From NCBI RefSeq assembly GCF_036226525.1, contig NZ_CP108487.1, forward strand, positions 3,286,001-3,350,000: DNA of 64,000 nucleotides, given 5' to 3'. This document shows, piece by piece, positions 1 to 8,498 of the stretch. Under the pieces are notes generated by a model, which did not search any database, was not told the DNA's origin, and saw only the letters and a list, made by a program, of their open reading frames with translations. How positions within the stretch are numbered: position 1 is the stretch's first letter; each line of letters begins with the position of its first letter. The translations under genes were made by a program, and so were the position numbers. This DNA is from Kribbella sp. NBC_01245 (lineage in GTDB: Bacteria > Actinomycetota > Actinomycetes > Propionibacteriales > Kribbellaceae).

Positions 1-1170
1 GAAGGTGCCAGGCGTGCCGCCGTCCCAGGCGAGCAGGACCGACGACGTGAAATCACCGACGAGTTGACCGGCCTCGGGATGAACGGGTTCCCGGTCGAAA
101 AGCGGCAGGTTGAGTACGAAATCCGGCTCGGCGCTCCACGCGGTCAACGTCTCGGCGAAGACCGCCGCGAGCGCCATCGCGGGCGTCAAAGTGTGCTTGC
201 GCGACAGGGTTTCCAGCCGGTGCAGGGATTCCGGGTCAAGCCAGCGGTGACGACGAAGAACCTTCGTGGCGTCGCTGACGTCGGACCGGACCGGCAGTTG
301 CGGGGCGGGTGGCAAAGTGGCGAGGCGATCCTGCCAGTAGTTGCGGGCGGCAACCGACTCGCCGGCGCGACGATCCGCCTGGTATTGCGGATAGCTGTAG
401 CTGATCGGCTCGACCGTCTCGCCCTGGTAGAAGCGCGCGAGGTCGGCAAGCAGCACGCGCAGGCTGAGCGCGTCGGCCGCGACCATGTCGAGATTGACGT
501 GTACCCGGGTGGCGCCGCTAGGCAAGAGCGAGAGCTGGACGTCGAAAACCTCGCCCCTGGTGATGTCGAGCGAGCGATGCGACAGCGTCGTCCGCAACGT
601 CAAGAGTGCCGCGTCGACGTCTGCGACTTCCCGCAAGTCGTGCAAGCGAAGGCCGGGCCAAGGGCTTTCCGGCATGATCTGCTGGCGACCGTCGTCGAGA
701 ACGCGCACGCGCAACATCCCGTGACGAGCCAGCACCTGCCGTACGGCCCGCTCCAGCCGATCCGGGTCCACCGCCGTGCCGTCGAACTCGTCGTAGAAGT
801 GCGCGGCGACCCCGCCGAGCTGCTGCCCATCGGCCCGCCCGACCCAATAGGCGTGCTGCATGAGCGCCAGCTCGAACGGCACGAACTCGTCAACCGTCGG
901 CCCCGCGACAACGTGTGACACCGGGATGGTTGCCTCTAGCAAGGACTGCCAGGCCGCCAGGGTCGGCGTACTCGCGAGATCGGCAAAGGCGATGTCGAGA
1001 CCGGCCTTGCGCCAGGCGCCGGCCAGTCGCATCAGCGCGATCGAGTCGAGCCCCAACTCGATCAGGTTGTCCTCGGCACCGATCGACGCCGGCTCGAGAT
1101 CGAGTACGGCGGCCAGCCGGGCCGGCAATTCGGTGATAGCGGTCGTGACGGCCTCACGTTCGTACGACAA
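1..1170 (-). CDS. MbtB-like nonribosomal peptide synthetase, N-terminal part (carrier protein + heterocyclisation domain), cut by the window edge
   Basis: The frame is open from 1170 to the left edge (390 codons). Residues about 10-80 form a carrier domain with the phosphopantetheine motif LGLDSIALM (Ser43). From about residue 95 a condensation-fold domain follows. Its core is D228-MVAA-D233-AL-S236, the DxxxxDxxS signature of heterocyclisation (Cy) domains rather than the HHxxxDG of ordinary C domains. The carrier-Cy order, and stretches such as MQHAYWVGR and LVGDFTSS, match phenyloxazoline synthase MbtB of mycobactin biosynthesis. Known Cy domains condense and cyclise Ser, Thr or Cys onto an aryl-loaded carrier. 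The start is TTG at 1170 with GAGGTGGGG upstream; GTG at 1182 is an alternative. The gene lies 13 bp after the thioesterase and is probably co-transcribed with it. The adenylation domain and the rest lie outside the window. A thiazoline or oxazoline metallophore product is inferred. Confidence 0.85.
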   Translation of the reverse strand, partial: MSYEREAVTTAITELPARLAAVLDLEPASIGAEDNLIELGLDSIALMRLAGAWRKAGLDIAFADLASTPTLAAWQSLLEATIPVSHVVAGPTVDEFVPFELALMQHAYWVGRADGQQLGGVAAHFYDEFDGTAVDPDRLERAVRQVLARHGMLRVRVLDDGRQQIMPESPWPGLRLHDLREVADVDAALLTLRTTLSHRSLDITRGEVFDVQLSLLPSGATRVHVNLDMVAADALSLRVLLADLARFYQGETVEPISYSYPQYQADRRAGESVAARNYWQDRLATLPPAPQLPVRSDVSDATKVLRRHRWLDPESLHRLETLSRKHTLTPAMALAAVFAETLTAWSAEPDFVLNLPLFDREPVHPEAGQLVGDFTSSVLLAWDGGTPGTF

Positions 1171-1183
1171 CGGTTTCCCCACC

Positions 1184-1957
1184 TCAAGAAGACGACGACA
1201 TGACGAGATCGAGCACGGCGGCGCGCTCGGGGACCAGGTAGAAGTGGTCCCCACGGAACTGGTGGATCCGGATACCCCCGGGCGCGTGCTCGGCCCAGCG
1301 CTCGGCCTGGGCCGGCGTCACTTCCGGATCGGCATCCCCCAGCAAGACGGTCACCGGACACTCCGGCTCGGCACCGGGTGACCAGCGATAGGTCTCGGCC
1401 AACCGGTAGTCCGACCGGATGGCGGGCAGGAAGAACGCCCGCATCTCCGGCGAACTCAGCAGCTCCGGCGCCGTACCTCCGAGCCGGACCAGGTCGGCGA
1501 CGAGGCCGTCGTCATCGCGACGATGCACCTCACCGGGGACGACCTCACCCGGCGAATGCCGGCCGGAGACGAAAAGGTGCGCGGGCCGAATCCCCCAGCC
1601 CTGCAGCAGCCTCGTCACCTCGTAGGCGACGGCGGCCCCCATGCTGTGGCCGAACAACACGATCGGCCGGTCGGCCAGCGGGCGGATCGCCCGGGCGAGG
1701 GCCGGTGCCAGCTCATCCATCGATTCGATACACGGGTCGGCGATTCGGTCGCCGCGGCCGGGGTACTGAACGGCCTGGACCTCGACCTCAGCCGGTAACG
1801 CGGCAGACCAATCGGAGAAGAAGCTCGCGGCCCCACCGGCGTGGGGCAGGCAGATGAGCCGCATCCGGCTGTGCGGACGCGGCTGCCGACATCGGAACCA
1901 CTCAGAGCTGATCCACGATGTGCTCGAAGCTGTGGCGCGGGCAGGGGCGGGCGACAT
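1184..1957 (-). CDS. Type II thioesterase of the NRPS cluster
   Basis: This 257-residue alpha/beta hydrolase has the type II thioesterase signature. LICLPHAGG lies near residues 34-42 and the nucleophile motif GHSMG at 103-107 (Ser105). The acid is in the LLGDADPEVT segment and the histidine in the FRGDHFYL segment near the C terminus. Such enzymes remove misprimed acyl groups from carrier domains. The ATG at 1957 is preceded by AGGAG at an 8-nt gap, so the short N-terminal extension before EWFRCRQPRP is probably translated. It is the first gene of the leftward unit and directly precedes the NRPS. The iron-box-like site at 2049-2067 lies about 90 bp upstream. Confidence 0.9.
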   Translation of the reverse strand: MSPAPARATASSTSWISSEWFRCRQPRPHSRMRLICLPHAGGAASFFSDWSAALPAEVEVQAVQYPGRGDRIADPCIESMDELAPALARAIRPLADRPIVLFGHSMGAAVAYEVTRLLQGWGIRPAHLFVSGRHSPGEVVPGEVHRRDDDGLVADLVRLGGTAPELLSSPEMRAFFLPAIRSDYRLAETYRWSPGAEPECPVTVLLGDADPEVTPAQAERWAEHAPGGIRIHQFRGDHFYLVPERAAVLDLVMSSSS

Positions 1958-2048
1958 TTGGGCGACTCCTTGGCGGATGAATCGCGACGAGATCGCAGCT
2001 GGAACGGCCTCCCCAGCGTGAATTCCGGCCGTTCCATTGCGACGTTCT

Positions 2049-2067
2049 GGGACTTAGGCTAACCTAA
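2049..2067. promoter_or_regulatory. Iron-box-like operator (DtxR/IdeR/DmdR type)
   Basis: The core TTAGGCTAACCTAA at 2054-2067 is a near-palindrome. The 19-mer ending at 2067 matches the IdeR/DmdR iron-box consensus at 14 of 19 positions by eye. It sits in the divergent region between the thioesterase/NRPS unit and the transporter operon. The resemblance is seen; binding is inferred. Confidence 0.6.
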
Positions 2068-2143
2068 CTTTTTGTTGAACGGTGTGCAACCGTGGGGCGG
2101 TTGCGGCCACTCCGTGCGGGCTGCACCCTGGAGACTATAGGTT

Positions 2144-2160
2144 ATGAAAACCATTATCAT
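2144..2160. promoter_or_regulatory. Zur-box-like palindrome
   Basis: ATGAAAACCATTATCAT is an imperfect palindrome with pattern TGAxAAxxxTTxTCA, the form of actinobacterial Zur boxes. It is an AT-rich island in GC-rich DNA and ends 48 bp before the receptor start codon at 2209. In Streptomyces coelicolor the Cy-containing coelibactin cluster is under Zur control, so the match makes biological sense. Another Fur-family protein is possible. Confidence 0.55.
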
Positions 2161-2208
2161 CTAGAGGTCGGCTTAGATCTCGCCTCTCCCCCGCCCTGGA
2201 GGTTCCCC

Positions 2209-3747
2209 ATGTCGCTCACTCGACGTGAGCTGCTGCTGTCCGCTGGTTTGTCCGCGGGCGCCGGCGTGCTGCTGTCCGGATGTAACGCCTCCGAGCCAGG
2301 CAGCGCGCCCGTGCAGGCGAGCGGTTCCGCCACCCCGCGGCAGGGCGGCACGTTGCGGGCGGTGTTCACCGGCGGCGGTGCGACCGAATCGCTCGACCCG
2401 TTCGCGGGTGGCGCTCCGGTCGACCTGGTCCGCCATGACGTGGTGTTCGACTCGCTGTTCACCTTCCGGGGTAACGAGCTCGCGCCCGCGCTGGCGAAGT
2501 CGGCCACTCCGGCCAAGGACGGCCGCTCGTTCGTGCTGAAACTTCGCGAGGGTGTCGTCTGGCACGACGGCTCGAAGTTCACCGCGCAGGACGTGTTGGC
2601 GAGCTTCAAGTACATGTCCGCCCCGCAACGGCCGTACCCGAGCGAGCTCTCCGCGTACTTCGACTTCGCGGCAGCGAAGGTCGTCGACGAGCTGACGCTG
2701 CAGGTGCCGACCCGGCAGGCCGTGGGCGATCCCGCGCTGCTCCTGGCCGCCTTCCCGGCGAAAATCGTGAAGAGCGGAGTGACGGCGACCAAGGCGATCG
2801 GCACCGGGCCGTACCGGGTCGCCGCGTTCGCCGCTGGGCGGGAGACTCGGCTGAAGAAGTTCGACCAGTACTGGGATGGCCCGGCCTTCGCCGACGAAAT
2901 CGTGCTGGCAAGCCTGACCGATCCCCAGGCCAAGGTGAACGCCGTACTGACCGGCTCGGCCGACTACACCGCCGACATCCCGTACACCTCGGCGAAAACC
3001 GGGACCAACAGCCCCGACCTGGAGATCCGGACCGCCGGGGATCTCGGCCGGGTCGGTTTCGGGTTCGTGCTGAACGCGACCCGGGCGCCGTTCCGCGATC
3101 CTCGCGCCCGCAAGGCCGTCCGGCTCGGCATCGACCGGCAGGCGCTGGTCGACAGCGTGCTGCTCGGGTACGGCGAACCGGCGAACGACCTTTTCGGGGC
3201 CGGTAGCAAGTACTTCTCCAACCGCGAGCCGCTCGCGCGCAACGTCGACGAGGCCCGCAAGCTGGTCAAGGACGCCGGGATCGAGGGCGCCACCGTCACC
3301 TTCCGGACGGCCGAGTACGAGATCGGCTACAACGCGTCGACCCAGCTCCTGGCCGAGCAGCTCAAGGACATCGGCATCACGGTCAAGGCCGACGTGGTCG
3401 GCGTGCCGGAGTTCTTCGACGTGAAGGCGCTCGGCCAGACCGACGGCATCGTCTTCTCGATCGGCGCCATCCCGCTGCTGGTCGCCTACACCCGACTTGC
3501 CGCCTATCCGACCCTCGGATTGCCGGACAACCAGCTGCGTGGCGCGGTCACGACGGCGCTCGCCTCGGTCGACGAGAAGGAACGGCAGCGCGCGTGGGTC
3601 TCGGTCCAGGACGTGATGGCCGATCGCGGTAACACCGTGGTCTGGGGTCTGGCCGACACCCTCAGCATCGCCCGGAAGAACGTGGCCGGAGTCGAGGTCC
3701 GCGGCCAGGCGAAATACCCGTATCTCGGCAAGGCCGGCCTGGCGTGA
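2209..3747 (+). CDS. Substrate-binding lipoprotein of a peptide/nickel-type ABC importer (SBP_bac_5)
   Basis: This is a 512-residue extracellular solute-binding protein family 5 member. The N terminus SLTRRELLLSAGLSAG carries a twin-arginine motif followed by the lipobox LLSGC, so it is probably a Tat-exported lipoprotein. Family-typical elements include the LREGVVWHDGSKFTAQDV region, GTGPYRV and DPRARKAVRLGID. The start at ATG 2209 is chosen because GGAGG lies 6 nt upstream and the signal peptide begins there; the upstream in-frame GTG at 2092 would add 39 unlikely residues across the Zur-like site. It opens an operon whose next gene overlaps by 4 bp. Family members bind peptides, nickel or metallophore complexes. 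The NRPS next door makes uptake of a metal-metallophore complex the best guess. Confidence 0.88.
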   Translation: MSLTRRELLLSAGLSAGAGVLLSGCNASEPGSAPVQASGSATPRQGGTLRAVFTGGGATESLDPFAGGAPVDLVRHDVVFDSLFTFRGNELAPALAKSATPAKDGRSFVLKLREGVVWHDGSKFTAQDVLASFKYMSAPQRPYPSELSAYFDFAAAKVVDELTLQVPTRQAVGDPALLLAAFPAKIVKSGVTATKAIGTGPYRVAAFAAGRETRLKKFDQYWDGPAFADEIVLASLTDPQAKVNAVLTGSADYTADIPYTSAKTGTNSPDLEIRTAGDLGRVGFGFVLNATRAPFRDPRARKAVRLGIDRQALVDSVLLGYGEPANDLFGAGSKYFSNREPLARNVDEARKLVKDAGIEGATVTFRTAEYEIGYNASTQLLAEQLKDIGITVKADVVGVPEFFDVKALGQTDGIVFSIGAIPLLVAYTRLAAYPTLGLPDNQLRGAVTTALASVDEKERQRAWVSVQDVMADRGNTVVWGLADTLSIARKNVAGVEVRGQAKYPYLGKAGLA

Positions 3748-4712
3748 CGGCGGCCCATCCGGTCCTGCGGCAGATCGCGGGCCGGCTGGTGACCGACGTG
3801 TTCCTGCTCGCTGGACTGTCGTTCCTGGTCTTCGTCGGCGTCGAGCTGCTGCCGGGTGATCCGGTCACCAGCCGCCTCGGCCCGACGGCGACCCCCGAAC
3901 GCATCGCCGCCATCCGCACCGAGCTCGGGCTCGACCGCCCGGTCCTGGTCCGGTACGGCGATTGGCTGGGCGGGGTGTCGCACGGCGATCTCGGCAGGTC
4001 CTCGGTCGGACAGCCAGTCAGCACCTTGCTCAGCAGCCGAATCGGCAACTCCGCCTTGCTCGCCGGTCTGGCAATCGCCTGCCTGGTCCCGTTGTCGCTC
4101 GGGCTTGGCGTGCTGGCGGCGTGGCGTCGGGGCCGGACCACCGACCGGGTCATCTCGTCGGGATCCCTGCTGCTGGTGTCGTTGCCCGAGTTCGTGGTGG
4201 CGGGATTCCTGGTGCTCGTGCTCGCCGTGACCCTTCGGCTCTTGCCTGCCGTTTCGCTGATCCCAGCGGGCTCCAGTCCATTGAGTAGACCCGAGGTGCT
4301 GGTCTTGCCGGTGCTGAGCCTGCTGCTTGTCGGATTGGCCTACGCGACGCGGATTATCCGCGCGGCCGCGGCATCCACGTTGCGCGCGCCGTACGTCGAG
4401 TTCCTGCGGTTGAGCGGGCGCACCGAGGGCGAGGTGATCCGTACGGCGGTGGTCCCGTCGGTGCTGCCGATCGCCGTACAGGTCTGGCTGATGACCGGCG
4501 TGAGCATGGTCGGCGGCGCGGTGCTGGTGGAGAAGGTGTTCGGCTATCCGGGGGTTGGCGAGCTGCTCGTCACGTCGGTGCAGACCGGGGATCTGCCGGT
4601 GGTGCAGGCGTTGGTGCTCATCCTCGGCGCTGCGACGCTCGCGGTGCTGGTGTTAGCGGATCTGGCGGTGATCGCGTTGACGCCGCGGCTCCGGACGGGC
4701 GGGGTGGGATGA
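3744..4712 (+). CDS. ABC importer permease, DppB-like
   Basis: This 322-residue membrane protein belongs to the BPD_transp_1 family of dipeptide/nickel permeases. The first transmembrane segment near residues 15-35 leads into the family motif VELLPGDPV. RLGPTATPERIAAIRTELGLD is typical of the periplasmic loop of DppB/NikB. Further hydrophobic segments follow, with the cytoplasmic coupling (EAA-type) loop around LRAPYVEFLRLSG and EVIRTAVVPS. The GTG start overlaps the receptor stop as GTGA. Together with the next two genes it forms the membrane and motor parts of one importer. Confidence 0.9.
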   Translation: MTAAHPVLRQIAGRLVTDVFLLAGLSFLVFVGVELLPGDPVTSRLGPTATPERIAAIRTELGLDRPVLVRYGDWLGGVSHGDLGRSSVGQPVSTLLSSRIGNSALLAGLAIACLVPLSLGLGVLAAWRRGRTTDRVISSGSLLLVSLPEFVVAGFLVLVLAVTLRLLPAVSLIPAGSSPLSRPEVLVLPVLSLLLVGLAYATRIIRAAAASTLRAPYVEFLRLSGRTEGEVIRTAVVPSVLPIAVQVWLMTGVSMVGGAVLVEKVFGYPGVGELLVTSVQTGDLPVVQALVLILGAATLAVLVLADLAVIALTPRLRTGGVG

Positions 4713-5518
4713 CGCGCGTGCGGGGTTGGGTAGTCGCTGGCGGGTGGGTGTTGTTCGGCGTACTGGTTCTTCTGATTCTGGTCGGTCCCTTGATTGCGCC
4801 TGCGACCGCTACTCACCCAGTCGGGCCGCCGTTTTCGCCACCGTCTGGTGATGCTTGGTTGGGTACGGATCACCTGGGCCGGGATGTGTTGTCGCGATTG
4901 CTGCATGGCGGTCGGCCGTTGCTGCTGACGAGTCTCGTGGCCGCGTTGGCCGGGACTCTCGCGGGCACCATCGCGGGATTGCTGGCGGCGTTGACCTCTG
5001 CCGGACGCCGTTGGCTCGACGCGCTGCTGATGCGACCACTCGACGCCGTGGCCGCCGTACCGCCGATCTTGCTGCTCCTGCTCTGCCTCACCGTCTTGCC
5101 GAATCGGACCGGGTTGGTGCTGGCCGTCGCTCTGACGAGTGCGCCTTTGTCGGCGCGCGTTGCCCGATCCGCCGCGGCTCAGGTCACTGGTCGCGCCCAT
5201 GTGGAGAACGCGATCGCGCGTGGGGAAAGCTGGGCGTGGTTGCTTGGACGGGAGATCCTTCCGTTGGTAGCAGGGCCGTTGCTTGCCGATCTCGGCATCC
5301 GGTTCGTGGCCGCCGTTTATCTGGTCGCGGCAGCGGGATTCCTTGGCCTGAGTACGTCGGACTCGGATTGGGGTCTGCTCATCGTCGAGGCTTTGCCCGG
5401 CGCGGCCCTGCAACCGTGGGCCCTGCTGATGCCGGTCGCGGGCGTCGCCTTCCTGGCCATCGCGGCCAACCTCATCTCGGACCGTGTGGCCCATCGATCG
5501 CGGGGGTTGCTCGCATGA
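4709..5518 (+). CDS. ABC importer permease, DppC-like
   Basis: This 269-residue BPD_transp_1 permease is the partner of the upstream DppB-like protein. It starts with one hydrophobic helix, followed by the DppC hallmark LGTDHLGRDVLSRLLHGG near residues 51-68. About five more helices follow, with the coupling loop around ARVARSAAAQVTG and ARGESWAWLLGREILP. The ATG overlaps the previous stop as ATGA, and its own stop overlaps the next start the same way, so the four transporter genes are translationally coupled. Confidence 0.9.
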   Translation: MTRVRGWVVAGGWVLFGVLVLLILVGPLIAPATATHPVGPPFSPPSGDAWLGTDHLGRDVLSRLLHGGRPLLLTSLVAALAGTLAGTIAGLLAALTSAGRRWLDALLMRPLDAVAAVPPILLLLLCLTVLPNRTGLVLAVALTSAPLSARVARSAAAQVTGRAHVENAIARGESWAWLLGREILPLVAGPLLADLGIRFVAAVYLVAAAGFLGLSTSDSDWGLLIVEALPGAALQPWALLMPVAGVAFLAIAANLISDRVAHRSRGLLA

Positions 5519-7029
5519 CGTTGCTAGAGGCAACCAACCTGCATCTTGTCGCCGGCGGCCGGTCGATCGTCGACCGGGTGTCGTTCGCGCTCGCCGCCGG
5601 GGAGGCCGTGGCGATCACTGGTTCGTCCGGATCGGGCAAGACCAGTCTGGCGATGGCCATCCTGGGACATCTGCGCGACGGCGTACGGCATGCCGACGGG
5701 TCGTTGCTGGTCGACGGCATCGCCTCGCTACCGACTCCGCCGCCCGGCTTGCGCGGTGGACTGATCGGGTACGTCGGCCAGGATCCGGGGTCGTCCCTCA
5801 ACCCGTACGCGCGAGTTGGTGCAACGTTGCTCCAGGCAACAGGTCGCCGGGTGGCACGGCCTGCGCGAGCGGGCGTTGTCGCGGCACTGCTGGCGCGCGT
5901 CGGTCTGCCGTCAGACCTGAGCACGCGGTATCCCCACCAGCTGTCGGGAGGCCAGCAGCAGCGAGTGGTAATGGCCGCGGCCTTGGCCCGCGACGCGAAA
6001 CTGCTCGTACTGGACGAACCGACCACCGCACTCGATCTGGTCGCGAAGGCCGAGGTCGTCGCCGAACTGCGCCGCCTTTCCGACGAAGGCGTCGCGCTGC
6101 TCTGGATCACGCACGACCTCGGCTCGGTCCGTACCGTGGTGGACCGGGTCATCGTGATGGACGCGGGCCGCGTCGTCGAGGATCGGCCCGTCGCGGACGT
6201 ACTGGATCGACCGGTCTCGTCGGCCGCGAAGCACTTGCTGGTCTCAGCCTGTACGACGGCCTCGACCGGTGTGACGGGGCCGCCCGTATTGCGCGCGTCC
6301 GGCGTCGTCGCGGCGTACGGACGGCATACGCCGGTCTTGGCCGACGTCGATCTCGACGTACGGGCCGGGGAATGCCTTGCGGTATTGGGCGCGTCAGGCG
6401 TCGGCAAGAGCACGCTCGCGCGGACGTTGGCAGGCCTTCATCCGCCGCGGGCCGGAGAGCTTGTGCTGAAGGGCTCTGCGCTCGCGTGGGATGTCCATCG
6501 TCGGACGCGAGCCGAGCGTGCCGCCGTACAGCTCGTTGGCCAGAATCCGGCCGAGGCGCTGCATCCGCGGCAGACTGTGCGGACCGCCTTGGTACGGCCG
6601 TTGGTGCGCCTGCGGGGTTTGCCGGCCGCCGAGCATGCGGGTGAGGTGAAGCTCCTGCTCGACGCTGTCCGCTTACCGTTCGAGTTGGCGGATCGGTTGC
6701 CGGGTGAGTTGTCCGGGGGCCAACGGCAACGAGTCGCACTCGCCCGCGCCCTCGCCGCCCGTCCCGAGGTGATCGTCTGCGACGAAATCACCTCCGCCCT
6801 CGACACCGTCACCGAGTCGGACGTCCTGCGCATGCTCACCGAACTCCGCACCGAACTGGGACTCGCGATCGTCCTCATCACCCACGACCCCGACGTCGCC
6901 GCCACCGTCTCCAACCGCCTCCTGGTCCTGTCCGCCGGCCGCGTCACCCGCACCGGCCCAACCTCCGAACTCCTCCCGCCTTCAGAATCCCCAGAAGCCC
7001 GCGTCCGCCACCTCCTAACAACCACCTGA
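5515..7029 (+). CDS. Fused two-domain ABC ATPase of the metallophore importer
   Basis: This 504-residue protein has two complete ABC cassettes, a DppD-like and a DppF-like ATPase in one chain. Cassette 1 has Walker A GSSGSGKT at 36-43, signature LSGGQQQR and Walker B KLLVLDEPTT. Cassette 2 begins near residue 260 with Walker A GASGVGKST, signature LSGGQRQR and Walker B VIVCDEITS. The start is ATG 5515, overlapping the permease stop as ATGA. The reading frame stays open far upstream but that part is only the permease gene in another frame. Fused DppDF-type ATPases are common in actinobacterial family 5 importers. Confidence 0.9.
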   Translation: MTLLEATNLHLVAGGRSIVDRVSFALAAGEAVAITGSSGSGKTSLAMAILGHLRDGVRHADGSLLVDGIASLPTPPPGLRGGLIGYVGQDPGSSLNPYARVGATLLQATGRRVARPARAGVVAALLARVGLPSDLSTRYPHQLSGGQQQRVVMAAALARDAKLLVLDEPTTALDLVAKAEVVAELRRLSDEGVALLWITHDLGSVRTVVDRVIVMDAGRVVEDRPVADVLDRPVSSAAKHLLVSACTTASTGVTGPPVLRASGVVAAYGRHTPVLADVDLDVRAGECLAVLGASGVGKSTLARTLAGLHPPRAGELVLKGSALAWDVHRRTRAERAAVQLVGQNPAEALHPRQTVRTALVRPLVRLRGLPAAEHAGEVKLLLDAVRLPFELADRLPGELSGGQRQRVALARALAARPEVIVCDEITSALDTVTESDVLRMLTELRTELGLAIVLITHDPDVAATVSNRLLVLSAGRVTRTGPTSELLPPSESPEARVRHLLTTT

Positions 7030-7056
7030 CCCCAGTGGCGGCGACCCCCTCCCGCC

Positions 7057-7149
7057 GCTCATCGGGCCCTTGCAACCAGGCGTGTCCTAGCTCATCGGGC
7101 CCTTGTGACCAGGCGCGTCGCAGCTCATCGGGCCCTTGTGACTTGAGGG
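7057..7149. repeat. 33-bp tandem repeat, nearly three units
   Basis: The word GCTCATCGGGCCCTTG recurs at 7057, 7090 and 7123, an exact 33-bp period. The units continue with TGACCAGGCG-like sequence and differ at a few bases. The array fills most of the spacer between the ATPase stop and the asparaginase start, and the GGGCCC core is palindromic. It could be translated as an 11-residue repeat in either direction, but no gene is supported there. Confidence 0.85.
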
Positions 7150-7196
7150 TCGAGGCCGTCGAGCGGCTCTGGTGGCGGGGATTTAGGCTGGCGGGC

Positions 7197-8192
7197 ATGG
7201 CGAATCTCGGCGTACCCCGTCTCGACTCCGTCGCACAACTCGCGGAGGTGGTCCGGAACGGGTTCGTCGAGAGCCGTCATTTCGGCATGGCGGTAGCACT
7301 CTCTCCTTCCGGCGAGGTGTTGTACGGCGCCGGGGATTTCGACGGACTGGTGCTACCTCGATCGACGGCCAAACCCTTGCAGGCAGTCGGAAGTCTGGTC
7401 GCCGGCGCCGAACTCGACCTCCCGCAGACCGCGGTAGCAGCCGGGAGCCACACCGGCGAGGACCAGCACGTACGGGTCGTCCGCGCCATCCTCGCGTCGG
7501 TCGATCTGACCGAGGACGCTCTTGGCTGCCCTCCGGATTGGCCCGAGAACGAAGGCGTGCGCTTCGGCTTGATCCGCGGATTCGGCGGACCCGAGCGGAT
7601 CCTCATGAACTGCTCCGGCAAACACGCCGCCATGCTCGCCGCCACCGTAGCCTCCGGCAACAACCCCACGTCGTACCTATCCCCAGCCTCCCACGTCCAG
7701 TCGGTCGTGCAGTCTGAGCTATCCCGCCTGTCCACCCCAGGCCCAGTGGAGTCCTTGGGATCTGCCGATTCGGCGGTGGTGACGGTTGATGGGTGCGGCG
7801 CTCCGCTGTACGCGTTGCCTTTGCGTGGACTGGCTCGCGCCTTCGGCCGCCTGGCCCTCGCCGCGCCGGGCAGCCCCGAGGCGCAGGTAGCAAACGCCAT
7901 GCGGACCCACCCCACCTTGGTAGGCGGAACGGGCCACCTCAACAGCGAGGTAATGCGACTCCTCCCCGGCGTAATCGCCAAGGGCGGCGCCGAGGGCGTG
8001 CTGGCCATGGCGTCTCCCGACGGGCACGCCGTTGCAGTAAAGGTGATCGACGGCAACCCGCGCGCCACCACGGCACTAGCGCTGGCGCTGCTGGCAAAGA
8101 CCGGCCTGGACGTATCGCCCGCCGCGGCACTGACCGAAGTCCCCATCTTCGGCGGCGGCACCCCTGTCGGCACCGTCCGCCCGACGCTCTAG
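7197..8192 (+). CDS. L-asparaginase II family protein
   Basis: This 331-residue protein resembles the actinobacterial L-asparaginase II family (PF06089), which differs from the E. coli AnsA/AnsB fold. Diagnostic segments are LPRSTAKPLQAVGSL near residue 50, the AGSHTGEDQHV block, and MNCSGKHAAML near residue 136. Members of this family are predicted to hydrolyse L-asparagine to aspartate and ammonia. ATG 7197 is preferred, since the frame upstream only encodes the 33-bp repeat. It lies 167 bp after the transporter operon with the repeat between, so co-transcription is doubtful. Confidence 0.85.
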   Translation: MANLGVPRLDSVAQLAEVVRNGFVESRHFGMAVALSPSGEVLYGAGDFDGLVLPRSTAKPLQAVGSLVAGAELDLPQTAVAAGSHTGEDQHVRVVRAILASVDLTEDALGCPPDWPENEGVRFGLIRGFGGPERILMNCSGKHAAMLAATVASGNNPTSYLSPASHVQSVVQSELSRLSTPGPVESLGSADSAVVTVDGCGAPLYALPLRGLARAFGRLALAAPGSPEAQVANAMRTHPTLVGGTGHLNSEVMRLLPGVIAKGGAEGVLAMASPDGHAVAVKVIDGNPRATTALALALLAKTGLDVSPAAALTEVPIFGGGTPVGTVRPTL

Positions 8193-8498
8193 CTGGCTCC
8201 GCGTCCCTTCTTCGTGAGCCTGCTGGACGTTTTCTGGCCAATAGACGTCCGGCTGACCCACAAAGACGAGGAGCAGCCCGGAAAGCCGGCGATCTGACGT
8301 ATCTTGGCGGCCGCGCGCAGCTTCGTGAGCACACTGGACGTTTTCAGGGCCCGAAAACCTCCAGTCCGCTCGGGAAGATGCACCGCCGCCCATCCGTGAC
8401 GGCCCCACTCGCCGCGGTAGCGCCACGCAGCCAGCAAACCCGGTCAGACTCCACCCATCCCCCTGATAGCCCGCCGCCCTTGGCCGGTTCGAAAGAAC
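8193..8498. other. Gene-free spacer holding two copies of a 30-bp direct repeat
   Basis: The spacer lies between the convergent ends of the asparaginase and MFS genes. It contains CTTCGTGAGC-nnn-CTGGACGTTTTC at 8210-8239 and again at 8321-8350; the two 30-mers agree at about 25 positions. No strong T-tailed hairpin was seen. Short frames on the minus strand are low-complexity shadows. Confidence 0.7.

Noticed and set aside
2092-2208. N-terminal extension of the receptor gene from GTG 2092
   Set aside because: It would run across the Zur-like site, has no good ribosome binding site, and would bury the Tat-lipoprotein signal 39 residues inside.
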